Part shown: positions 23,451-33,127 of the stretch, in pieces
Position numbering within the stretch: the first letter of the stretch is position 1
How the letters are laid out: every line of letters begins with the position of its first letter
From: Rhinopithecus roxellana
Lineage: Eukaryota > Chordata > Mammalia > Primates > Cercopithecidae
Length of the DNA: 64,000 bases
Assembly: GCF_007565055.1 (NCBI RefSeq)
Contig: NC_044559.1
Location: forward strand, 101,144,759 to 101,208,758
Direction of reading: 5' to 3'
Program-made: the position numbers and the translations under genes
The notes under the pieces: model-generated
Databases searched by the model: none
What the model saw: the letters and a program-made list of their open reading frames with translations, nothing else
What the model was told of the DNA's origin: nothing

Positions 23451-24480
23451 TAAAAATGTTTTATTAAACCTCAAAATGGTCTCGGTTAATTATTATTTTC
23501 AGTGCATAGACCAAGTTAAAAGGTTCACTTCTAGATCATGTGTTTGACAGCTGCCAGCTACTCATGGCCGATAAAATGGACCCTGAGTGTCCACTTCACC
23601 ATAGACACAAATGACATCTATGATGTGACTGGGAACAGACCCTGTTACTGGTCATGGAGCATGATATAAGTAATCACTCGATCCCTCAGGTCTGCAGTCA
23701 TAAAATTAGCATTGAGTTGCCCATTTACAGAGATGAAAATGCGCCACACAGCCCATGCCATGAATAAGTAAGTATCATGTTTCTGTAAGTTACTAACATT
23801 GCTCTGCTTTGAAGAGTATTAGAGCTCTACTTTTGCTAAATGCCAGGGAAAATATATCATTCAATTCAGAAGTGGATATTGGGCACTTACAATATGTAAG
23901 GAGTATATAGCTCAGAATAAACACTTTGAAAATTGAAATAAAGAAAGACATTTCATCTGTTGAATTAGAACTGGCCATTTGTGATGGCTCAGATGCCCCC
24001 TTCTGCTGCAAAACAAGCTGAGGAACTACATTTTACCTCACTTAGTCACCTTCATTATTCCTTTCTGCAGGCTCCAAAGTCCCCAGAATTGCACCTGCAC
24101 AGATAGCCACTCAATATTTGTTGAATTGAATGTATACTTCTTATCCAAAAGAAGATCTTCATCTAAGACACCTTACACTGGTGAATGTGGTGGTTATAAC
24201 GTAATACTTCTCTATAAAACTCCCAAGTTCCACATATAGCTTAGACGGAATCTCTTATTTGGATGGGTCCTTGACACCTTGACAATCTAGCATTTTCCAA
24301 AATGCATTCCATGGAACACTAATCCTGTGAGATACTCCTTGAAAGGGAGGGTTCCATTGTCAAATAACTTTAGGAAACATTGCCCACCTCCTGTTGGGAG
24401 GTCTCAATGCAAAATGACATATTAAAGGCTCTGAGAAGTCTTGCAGCAATCCTGTATTTTGTTTTTATTTTGAGAACCTG
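23451..24480. other. Unique stretch with a possible DNA-transposon fossil
   Basis: No gene is recognised. At about 24286-24430, TTTTCCAAAATGCATTCCAT GGAACACTAATCC and GGTTCCATTGTCAAATAAC TTTAGGAAACATTG have the imperfect palindromic ends of an old hAT-type MITE. I cannot name the family. Confidence 0.35.
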
Positions 24481-24636
24481 TTTTTAAAATTAATTAGTTT
24501 TTAATTGACAAATAAAAATTACATATATTTATTATGTCCAACATGTGTTTTGAAATATGTATAGTTTGTGAAATGACTAAATTAGGCTAATGAACATATG
24601 CATTACCTCACATATTTATCATTTTTCTGTGCTTGT
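24481..24636 (-). mobile_element. Old L1 3' end, left piece
   Basis: AGTTTTTAATTGACAAATAA AAATTACATATATTTATTA, then TGTTTTGAAATATGTATAG and CATTACCTCACATATTTATC is the antisense 3' UTR of an L1MA/L1P-type element. It continues without loss at 30830 on the other side of the younger L1. Confidence 0.8.
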
Positions 24637-24646
24637 GAGAACTCTT
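24637..24646. repeat. Target-site duplication of full-length L1 (3' side)
   Basis: GAGAACTCTT recurs at 30820-30829 beyond the L1 5' end. In L1 orientation the target reads TTTT|AAGAGTTCTC, which fits the L1 endonuclease preference (TT/AARA-type sites). Confidence 0.9.
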
Positions 24647-24893
24647 TTTTTTTTAATTTATTTTTATTTTTTATTATACTTTAAGTTCTAGGGTACATGT
24701 GTATAACGTGCAGGTTTGTTACATATGTATACTTGTGCCATGTTGGTGTGCTGCACCCATCAACTCGTCAGTGCCCATCAATTCGTCATTTATATCAGGT
24801 ATAACTCCCAATGCAATCCCTCCCCCCTCCCTCCTCCCCACATAGGCCCCGATGTGTGATGCTCCCCTTCCCAAGTCCAAGTGATGTCATTGT
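24647..24893 (-). other. L1 3' UTR
   Basis: About 247 bp from the ORF2 stop to the A tail (poly-T here, 24647-24654). It includes the polypurine tract and the typical 3' end that reads here as ATACTTTAAGTTCTAGGGTA CATGTG. This region would be bound by the element's own reverse transcriptase during target-primed synthesis. Confidence 0.9.
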
Positions 24894-27800
24894 TCAGTTC
24901 CCACCTATGAGTGAGAACATGCGGTGTTTGGTTTTCTGTTCTTGTGATAGTTTGCTAAGAATGATGGTTTCCAGCTGCATCCATGTCCCTACAAAGGACG
25001 CAAACTCATCCTTTTTCATGGCTGCATAATATTCCATGGTGTATATGTGCCACATTTTCTTAATCCAGTCTGTCACAGATGGACATTTGGGTTGATTCCA
25101 AGTCTTTGCTATTGGGAATAGTGCCGCAATAAACATAGTGTGCATGTGTCTTTATAGCAGCATGATTTATAATCCTTTGGGTATATACCCAGTAGTGGGA
25201 TGGCTGGGTCATATGGTACATCTAGATCTAGATCCTTGAGGAATCGCCATACTGTTTTCCATAATGGTTGAACTAGTTTACAATCCCACCAACAGTGTAA
25301 AAGTGTTCCTATTTTTCCACATCCTCTCCAGCACCTGTTGTTTCCTGACTTTTTAATGATTGCCATTCTAACTGGTGTGAGATGGTATCTCATTGTGGTT
25401 TTGATTTGCATTTCTCTGATGGCCAGTGATGATGAGCATTTTTTCATGTCTGTTGGCTGTATGAATGTCTTCTTTTGAGAAATGTCTGTTCATATCCTTT
25501 GCCCACTTTTTGATGGGATTGTTTGTTTTTTTCTTGTAAATTTGTTTGAGTTCTTTGTAGATTCTGGATATTAGCCCTTTGTCAGATGAGTAGATTGCAA
25601 AAATTTTCTCCCATTCTGTAGGTTGCCTGTTCACTCTGATGGTAGTTTCTTTTGCTGTGCAGAAGCTCTTTAGTTTAATTAGATCCCATTTGTCAATTTT
25701 GGCTTTTGTTGCCATTGCTTTTGGTGTTTTAGACATGGAGTCCTTGCCCATGCCTATGTCCTGAATAGTACCACCTAGGTTTTCTTCTAGGGTTTTTATG
25801 GCATTAGGTCTAACATTTAAGTCTCTAATCCATCTTGAATTAATTTTCGTATGAGGAGTAAGGAAAGGATCCAGTTTCAGCTTTCTACTTATGGCTAGCC
25901 AATTTTCCCAGCACCATTTATTAAATAGGGAGTCCTTTCCCCATTTCTTGTTTCTCTCAGGTTTGTCAAAGATCAGATGGCTGTAGATGTGTGGTATTAT
26001 TTCTGAGGACTCTGTTCTGTTCCATTGGTCTATATCTCTGTTTTGGTACCAGTACCATGCTGTTTTGGTTACTGTAGCCTTGTAGTATAGTTTGAAGTCA
26101 GGTAGCGTGATGCCTCCAGCTTTGTTCTTATGACTTAGGATTGTCTTGGCAATGTGGGCTCTTTTTTGGTTCCATATGAACTTTAAAGCAGTTTTTTCCA
26201 ATTCTGTGAAGAAACTCATTGGTAGCTTGATGGGATGGCATTGAATCTATAAATAACCTTGGGTAGTATGGCCATTTTCACGATATTGATTCTTCCTATC
26301 TGTGAGCATGGTATGTTCTTCCATTTGTTAGTGTCCTCTTTTATTTCACTGAGCAGTGGTTTGTAGTTCTCCTTGAAGAGCTCCTTTACATCTCTTGTAA
26401 GTTGGATTCCTAGGTATTTTATTCTCTTTGAAGCAATTGTGAATGGAAGTTCATTCATGATTTGGCTCTCTGTTTGTCTGTTACAGGTGTATAAGAATGC
26501 TTGTGATTTTTGCACATTAATTTTGTATCCTGAGACTTTGCTGAAGTTGCTTATCAGTTTAAGGAGATTTTGGGCTGAGACAATGGGGTTTTCTAAATAT
26601 ACAATCATGTCATCTGCAAACAGGGACAATTTGACTTCTTCTTTTCCTAACTGGATACCCTTGATTTCTTTCTCTTGCCTGATTGCCCTAGCCAGAACTT
26701 CCAACACTATGTTGAATAGGAGTGGTGAGAGAGGGCATCCCTGTCTTGTGCTAGTTTTCAAAGGGAATTTTTCTAGTTTTTGCCCATTCAGTATGATATT
26801 GGCTGTGGGTTTGTCATAAATAGCTCTTATTATTTTGAGGTACGTTCCATCAATACCGAATTTATTGAGCGTTTTTAGCATGAAGGGCTGTTGAATTTTG
26901 TCAAAAGCCTTTTCTGCATCTATTGAGATAATCATGTGGTTCTTGTCTTTGGTTCTGTTTATATGCTGGATTACGTTTATTGATTTGCGAATGTTGAACC
27001 AGCCTTGCATCCCAGGGATGAAGCCCACTTGATCATGGTGGATAAGCTTTTTGATGTGCTGCTGAATCCGGTTTGCCAGTATTTTATTGAGGATTTTTGC
27101 CTCGATGTTCATCAGGGATATTGGTCTAAAATTTTCTTTTTTTGTTGTGTCTCTGCCAGGCTTTGGTATCAGGATGACGTTGGCCTCATAAAATGAGTTA
27201 GGGAGGATTCCCTCTTTTTCAATTGATTGGAATAGTTTCAGAAGGAATGGTACCAGCTCCTCTTTGTACCTCTGGTAGAATTCAGCTGTGAATCCATCTG
27301 GTCCTGGACTTTTTTTGGTTGGTAGGCTATTAATTATTGCCTCAATTTCAGAGCCTGCTATTGGTCTATTCAGGGATTCATCTTCCTGGTTTAGTCTTGG
27401 AAGAGTGTAAGTGTCCAGGAAATTATCCATTTCTTCTAGATTTTCTAGTTGATTTGCGTAGAGGTGTTTATAGTATTCTCTGATGGTAGTTTGTATTTCT
27501 GTGGGGTCCGTGGTGATATCCCCTTTATCATTTTTTATTGCATCTATTTGATTCTTCTCTCTTCTTTATTAGTCTTGCTAGTGGTCTGTCAATTTTGTTG
27601 ATCTTTTCAAAAAACCAACTCCTGGATTCATTGATTTTTTGGAGGGTTTTTTGTGTCTCTATCTCCTTCAGTTCTGCTCTGAACTTGGTTATTTCTTGCC
27701 TTCTGCTAGCTTTTGAATGTGTTTGCTCTTGCTTCTCCAGTTCTTTTAATTGTGATGTTAGAGTGTCAATTTTAGATCTTTCCAGCTTTCTCTTGTGGGC

Positions 27801-28708
27801 ATTTAGTGCTATAAATTTCCCTCTACACACTGCTTTAAATGTGTCCCAGAGATTCTGGTATGTTGTATCTTTGTTCTCATTGGTTTCAAAGAACATCTTT
27901 ATTTCTGCCTTCATTTTGTTATGTACCCAGTAGTCATTCAGGAGCAGGTCGTTCAGTGTCCATGTAGTTGAGCGGTTTTGATTGAGTTTCTTAGTCCTGA
28001 GTTCTAGTTTGATTGCACTGTGGTCTGAGAGACAGTTTATTATAATTTCTGTTCTTTTACATTTGCTAAGGAGTGCTTTACTTCCAATTATGTGGTCAAT
28101 TTTGGAATAAGTGCGATGTGGTGCTGAGAAGAATGTATATTCTGTTGATTTGGGGTGGTGAGTTCTATAGATGTCTATTAGGTCCGCTTGGTGCAGAGAT
28201 GAGTTCAATTCCTGGATATCCTTGTTAACTTTCTGTCTCATTGATCTGTCTAATGTTGACAGTGGAGTGTTGAAGTCTCCCATTATTATTGTATGGGAGT
28301 CTAAGTCTCTTTGTAAGTCTCTAAGGACTTGCTTTATGAATTTGGGTGCTCCTGTATTGGGTGCATATATATTTAGGAGAGTTAGCTCTTCCTGTTGAAT
28401 TGATCCCTTTACCATTATGTAATGGCCTTCTTTGTCTCTTTTGATCTTTGATGGTTTAAAGTCTATTTTATCAGAGACTAGGATTGCAACCCCTGCTTTT
28501 TTTGTTCTCCATTTGCTTGGTAGATCTTCCTCCATCCCTTTATTTTGAGCCTATGTATGCCTCTGCATGTGAGATGGGTCTCCTGAATACAGCAGACTGA
28601 GGGGTCTTGACTCTTTATCCAGTTTGCCAGTCTGTGTCTTTTAATTGGAGCATTTAGTCCATTAACATTTAAGGTTAATATTGTTATGTGTGAACTTGAT
28701 CCTGCCAT
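24894..28708 (-). pseudogene. L1 ORF2 (endonuclease/reverse transcriptase), frameshifted
   Basis: ORF2p nicks DNA and reverse-transcribes L1 RNA at the nick. All domains are visible but spread over shifting frames. The apurinic endonuclease has Asn14 (LTLNVN), Glu43 (IQETH), GDFNTP and SDHSAIK. The reverse transcriptase (frame 26216-27430) has SPGPDGF, TRQGCPLSPLLFN and the FADD catalytic pair. The C-terminal Cys motif is CWRGC with HCWWDC. Breaks lie near 28497 (1 base lost), 27565 (about 5 lost from an A-rich run), 26230 (1 C lost from a C run), 25450 (2 lost) and 25138 (1 lost). The span is 3,815 bp against 3,828 for the usual 1,275 codons. I found no stop made by base substitution. Confidence 0.95.
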
Positions 28709-28771
28709 TATGATATTAACTGGTTATTTTGCTCATTAGTTGATGCAGTTTCTTCCTAGCCTCGATGGTCT

Positions 28772-29789
28772 TTACATTTTGGCATGTTTTTGCAATGGCT
28801 GGTACTGGTTGTTCCATTCCATGTTTAGGGCTTCCTTCAGGATCTCTTGTAAGGCAGGCCTGGTGGTGACAAAATCTCTAAGCATTTGCTTATCTGTAAA
28901 GGATTTTATTTCTCCTTCACTGATGAAACTTAGTTTGGCTGGATATGAAATTCTGGGTTGAAAATTCTTTTCTTTAAGAATGTTGAATATTGGCCCCCAC
29001 TCTCTTCTGACTTGTAGAGTTTCTGCCGAGAGGTCTGCTGTTAGTCTGATGGGCTTCCCTTTGTGGGTAACCCGACCTTTCTCTCTGGTTGCCCTTAAGA
29101 TTTTTTCCTTCATTTCAACTTTGGTGAATCTGGCAGTTATGTGTCTTGGAGTTGCTCTTCTCCAGGAGTATCTTTGTGGCATTCTCTGTATTTCCTGAAT
29201 TTGAATGTTGGCCTGCCCTACTAGGTTGGGGAAGTTCTCCTGGATGATATCCTGAAGAGTGTTTTCCAACTTGGTTCCATTTTCCCCCTCACTTTCAGGC
29301 AGCCCAATCAGACGTAGATTTGGTCTTTTTACATAATCCCATACTTCTTGCAGGCTTTGTTCATTTCTTTTTCTTCTTTTTTCTTTTGGTTTCTCTTCTT
29401 GCTTCATTTCATTCATTTGATCCTCAATCGCTGATACTCTTTCTTCCAGTTGATTGAGTCGGTTACTGAAGCTTGTGCATTTGTCACAGTATTTCTCGTG
29501 TCATGGTTTTCATCTCTGTCATTTCATTTATGTCCTTCTCTGCATTAATTAGTCTAGCTGTCAATTCTTCCACTCTTTTTTCAAGATTTTTAGTTTCTTT
29601 GCACTGGGTACGTAATTCCTCCTTTAGCTCTGAGAAGTTTGATGGACTGAAGCCTTCTTCTCTCATCTTGTCAAAGTCATTCTCTGTCCAGCTTTGATCC
29701 ATTGCTGGCGATGAGTTGCGCTCCTTTGCAGGGGGAGACACGCTCTTATTTTTTGAATTTCCAGCTTTTCTGCCCTGCTTCTTCCCCAT
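28772..29789 (-). pseudogene. L1 ORF1 (RNA-binding chaperone), one frameshift
   Basis: ORF1p is the trimeric RNA-binding protein that packages L1 RNA. The start at 29789 gives MGKKQGRKAG, the typical N terminus. The first 101 residues cover the N-terminal tail and the start of the coiled coil. The frame then ends at 29484 because one extra base lies near 29486-29488. The remainder is open in the next frame (28772-29416 and slightly upstream) and includes the RRM part (NLRLIGLPESEG) and the C-terminal domain (ADLSAETLQVRREW) to the final QKHAKM. The span is 1,018 bp, one more than the 1,017 expected for 338 codons plus stop. Confidence 0.95.
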
Positions 29790-30819
29790 CTTTGTGGTTT
29801 TATCTGCCTCTGGTCTTTGATGATGGTGACGTAGTGATGGGGTTTTGGTATAGGTGTTTTTCGTGTTTGGTAGTTTTTCTTCTAATAGTCAGGACCCTCA
29901 GCTGTAGGTCTGTTGGAGATTGCTTGAGGTCCACTCTCGACCCTGTTTGCCTGGGTATCAGCAGCAGAGGTTGCAGAAGATAGAATATTGCTGAACAGCG
30001 AGTGTACCTGTCTGATTCTTACTTTGGAAGCTTCCTCTCAGGGGTGTACTCCACCCTGTGAGGTGTGGGGTGTCAGACTGCCCCTAGTGGGGGATGTCTC
30101 CCAGTTAGGCTACTCAGGGGTCAGGGACCCACTTGAGCAGGCAGTCTGTCCGTTCTCAGATCTCAACCTCCGTGTTGGGAGATCCACTGCTCTCTTCAAA
30201 GCTGTCAGACAGAGTTGTTCGGGTCTGCACTGGCCTCTGCTGCTTCCCCTGTTGTTTTTTAGCTGTGCCCTTTCCCCAGAGGTGGAGTCTACAGAGACAG
30301 GCAGGTTTCCTTGAGCTGCTGTGAGCTCCACCCAGTTCGAGCTTCCCAGCGGCTTTGTTTACCTACTTAAGCCTCAGCAATGGTGGGCGCCCCTCCCCCA
30401 GCCTCGCTGCTGCCTTGCGGTTAGATCACAGACTGCTGTGCTAGCAATGAGGGAGGCTCCGTGGCTGTGGGACCCTCCCGGCCAGGTGTGGGTATAATCT
30501 CCTGGTGTGCCTGTTTGCTTAAAGTGCAGTATTGGGGTGGGAATTACCCGATTTTCCAGGTGTTGTGTGACTCAGTTTGCCTGGCTAGGAAAAGGGATTC
30601 CCTTCCCCCTTGCGCTTCCCAGGTGAGGCAATGCCTCGCCCTGCTTCAGCTCTCGCTGGTAGGGCTGCAGCAGCTGACCAGCACCGATTGTCCGGCACTC
30701 CCCAGTGAGATGACCCCAGTACCTCAGTTGAAAATGCAGAAATCACCGGTCTTCTGTGTCACTCGCACCGGGAGTTGGAGACTGGAGCTGTTCCTATTCG
30801 GCCATCTTGCTCCGCCCCC
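29790..30819 (-). promoter_or_regulatory. L1 5' UTR / internal promoter
   Basis: A GC-rich 1,030-bp leader contains the internal RNA polymerase II promoter. Its start in L1 sense, near 30819, is GGGGGCGGAGCAAGATGGCC; the CAAGATGGCC is the YY1 site that sets the transcription start, and it is intact. The opposite strand of this UTR is known in primate L1s to hold an antisense promoter and a small ORF0. Here the plus strand has an open but GTG-initiated frame (30461-30901) that runs out of the element. Confidence 0.9.
30615..30630 (+). promoter_or_regulatory. Candidate antisense splice donor in L1 5' UTR
   Basis: CTTCCCAG|GTGAGGC on the plus strand is a near-ideal U1 splice donor, with the exon ending at 30622. 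Primate L1 antisense-promoter transcripts are known to use donors in this region to join flanking exons. Whether this copy does so is unknown. Confidence 0.35.
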
Positions 30820-30829
30820 GAGAACTCTT
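30820..30829. repeat. Target-site duplication of full-length L1 (5' side)
   Basis: GAGAACTCTT is identical to 24637-24646. It follows the first L1 base at 30819 directly, showing no 5' truncation. Confidence 0.9.
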
Positions 30830-31130
30830 AAAATGTACTCTCAGCAATTTTCAAGAACACAATACATTGTTGTAAATTATAGTCACCATGTTGTATGTTA
30901 GATCTCTTGAACCTGTTCCTTCTATCTCACTGAGATGTTGATCCTGTGACCATCTCCCCAGTATCCCCTTCCTTACCAGTTCCTGGTCACCTCTATTTAC
31001 TCTCTGCTTTTACAAGTTCGACTTCTTTAGATTCCACAAGAAAGTGGTATCGTGTGGTATCTGTCTTGCTGGGCCTGGCTTATTTCACCTAATATAATGC
31101 CCTCCAAGTTTGAGAGCATGATAATATGTG
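30830..31130 (-). mobile_element. Old L1 3' end, right piece
   Basis: AAAATGTACTCTCAGCAATT TTCAAGAACACAATACATTG, then GTCACCATGTTGTATGTTAG ATCTCTTGAACC, continues the antisense L1MA/L1P-type sequence begun at 24481. It fades out near 31130, after CACCTAATATAATGCCCTCC. Confidence 0.8.
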
Positions 31131-31969
31131 ACACAATTGGGTAAATTTTGCTCTTTCTTGTTATGTCAGCTTCCTATGACTCTGCTGGTGTGACACAGGC
31201 TGTGCCTCTTGTAAGGGAGCCATCCCCTTTTAGGCTTTTAGTTGCCACTTTCTGCCTGTGACATGTTTGTCTCTAGACAAACCTAACTCCCGACTGACTA
31301 ATCTCATGGTGACATTGTGGCCTCTGGTTGCCCTTCAAGGTAAACGTTAAAAGCATTTTTTTCTACAAATTAACTCATTTTTGAGTAGTCAATAAGTTCT
31401 AATGTTTCAAACATCAAAAGGTAAGAAAAGGTGTTCAAAGAGAAGTCTCCTTCCCACCTGCCCCAGGTGTTCAGTTCCCACTCTTTATCACCAACACCAC
31501 TAGGAGTAATTACGGCTTTTAATTTCTTCTTTAACCTTCCAGACTTAGGCATATCCATGCTGATATATATCACACACACATAAATAGTGTCCGTTCCCAT
31601 TTACAGAAATAGTGCTTATTATATACATTTTTTGAGGAACAAAAATTATCATCAGCCTAAAATATGTAAATTTTACAAAACTGGATTCTATTTCCTTAAT
31701 TTCCTCATATGAAGAAAGATTTAAAAATACATCTGTGGAAGGCTTTGAGCTTTGAGGTCTTGCGTTTGGCAAACCAAGATCTCCTATAGGACAAGAGGAC
31801 CCCAGCAGGACTAGTGGTATGTGTCAAGTTCTTGGATGAGCAAACCAAAGCACAGGCCTCCTTTCAACCTTGCCATGGTAGAGGCATGGAGAGACCTCTG
31901 TGACTCCTCAATGCTTCACTGCTGATATGAAATATGCATTCTGCAAAAGCAAGCTTTAAACATAAAATA
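31131..31969. other. Unique non-coding stretch
   Basis: No gene or interspersed repeat is recognised with confidence. Two overlapping antisense frames of 75-76 aa have no motif. Confidence 0.5.
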
Positions 31970-32262
31970 GGCCAGGGGCAGTGGCTTGGCACTGTAATCT
32001 CAGCACTTTGGGAGGAGAGCGGGAGTTTCAGACCAGCCTGGACAACATAGCAAGATCTCATTTCTAAAAAAATAAAAATAAAAAATTAGCCACATGCAGT
32101 GGTGCACACCTGTAGTCCCAGCTATTTGGGAGGCTGAGGTGGAAGAACTGCTTGAGGCTGGGAGTTTGAGGCTGCAGGGATAGCACCACTGCACTCCAGC
32201 ATGGATTACAGAGCCATGAAACCCTGACTGTATAAAACAAAAACAAATAAACAAAGAAAAGC
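31970..32262 (+). mobile_element. Alu (AluJ-like)
   Basis: It runs from GGCCAGGGGCAGTGGCTTGG through both monomers to an A/C-rich tail (AAACAAAAACAAATAAAC). There is an internal deletion in the left monomer after GCACTTTGGGAGGAG. The right monomer carries GGGAGTTTGAGGCTGCAGGG, as in old J copies. It is followed head to tail by another Alu. Confidence 0.92.
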
Positions 32263-32560
32263 AGGCTGGGTGTGGTGGGCTCATGTCGGTAATCCCAGCA
32301 CTTTGGGAGGATGAGGCCAGTGGATCACTTGAGGTCAGGACTTCAAGACCAGCCTGGCCAACATGGTGAAACCCCATCTCTACTAAAAATACAAAAGTTA
32401 GCCATGCTTGATGGCAGGCACCTGTAATCCCAGCTACACAGGAGGCTGAGACAGGAGAATTGCTTGAACCTGGAAGGCGGAGGTTGCAGTAAGCAGAGAT
32501 GGGCAACAGAGTGAGACTCTGTCTCAAGAAGAACCCAAAACAACAAATAGCCCCCAAAAC
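32263..32560 (+). mobile_element. Alu (AluS-like)
   Basis: It runs from GGCTGGGTGTGGTGGGCTCA to GAGTGAGACTCTGTCTCAAG and a mixed A-rich tail. Part of the right monomer before the tail is missing (GCAGAGATGGGCAACAGAG, without the usual CCACTGCACTCCAGCC block). It lies in the same orientation as its neighbour. The antisense 202-aa frame at 32000-32608 spans both copies and is an Alu artefact. Confidence 0.92.
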
Positions 32561-32749
32561 CCATACAATACAAAAGCAGATTTGCCAAACAGAAAATGTC
32601 AGTGTCATTAGAAGGCTAATAAGTAGGAGCCTAGGGAGGGGGAAAGATAGTTACGATGTCACACTGAGTGAAACATTCGCAGCAACTGCTGCTTTTTTTC
32701 AATTTTAAAAGCACGGAAGCAGAGACTCTGACCTGTCATCAAGGCAGGA

Positions 32750-32995
32750 TAGCAGAATGGTTCTGAGGATCTAAAGTCAGTCAGGACTGTTTTCATGTCT
32801 CAACTGTGCCACTTACTTTTTGTGTACCCTTGGGCAAGTTACCTAACCTCTCTGTGCCTCAGTCTTGTCATCTGTAAAACGGGAGCAATAGGAGTACCTA
32901 CCTCACAGGACTGTTGTGAAGGTTATGGGAGATGGTGCTTATGAGGAGCCTAGCCAAGAACTTGACTCACGCTGGTTAATATTTACTGAACAGAG
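32750..32995 (+). repeat. MIR SINE, nearly full length
   Basis: AACTGTGCCACTTACTTTTT GTGTACCCTTGGGCAAGTTA CCTAACCTCTCTGTGCCTC, then TCATCTGTAAAACGGGAGC and ACCTACCTCACAGGACTGTT GTGAAGG, makes this the best-preserved MIR in the window. Confidence 0.85.
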
Positions 32996-33076
32996 GTGAT
33001 TTTTAAGGGGATTTTATTAGCACATGCAAGTAATGATTCATTCACTTGAAAGTTCAGACCGAGAGCAAGTTGTTGA

Positions 33077-33127
33077 GTTTTTGGTTGTTGTTAGTTTTTG
33101 GTTGTTGTTAGTTTTTGGTTGTTGTTG
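33077..33127 (+). repeat. 17-bp minisatellite, three copies
   Basis: GTTTTTGGTTGTTGTTA occurs at 33077-33093, 33094-33110 and 33111-33127; the last copy ends in G. On the other strand it encodes an asparagine/lysine/threonine-rich run in a 68-aa chance frame. Confidence 0.93.

Larger units (their letters stand above)
24647..30819 (-). mobile_element. Full-length L1 (L1PA lineage, monkey-type), inactive
   Basis: A complete 6,173-bp L1 lies on the minus strand: 5' UTR 29790-30819, ORF1 28772-29789, 63-bp spacer, ORF2 24894-28708, 3' UTR 24647-24893 with A tail. It is flanked by a 10-bp target-site duplication and sits inside an older L1 3' end of the same orientation. The 3' UTR holds a G-rich polypurine tract near 24822-24840 (pyrimidine on the given strand). 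It also holds a duplicated CCATCAAYTCGTCA block at 24757-24787, which I associate with Old World monkey L1s. Both ORFs are broken by small indels, so it cannot encode its own machinery. Confidence 0.96.

Noticed and set aside
26373..26819. 148-aa plus-strand frame, with others at 27538-27933 and 28171-28398
   Set aside because: They are antisense shadows of L1 ORF2.
32000..32608. 202-aa antisense open frame, one of the longest outside L1
   Set aside because: It lies across two sense Alus and its peptide shows the usual antisense-Alu phrases (SNSPVSASCVAGITG, FLVEMGFHHVGQAGLE). It is a by-product of Alu sequence.
33077..33127. Regular repeat array considered as CRISPR-like
   Set aside because: Copies are directly adjacent with no spacers and the genome is a primate; it is a minisatellite.
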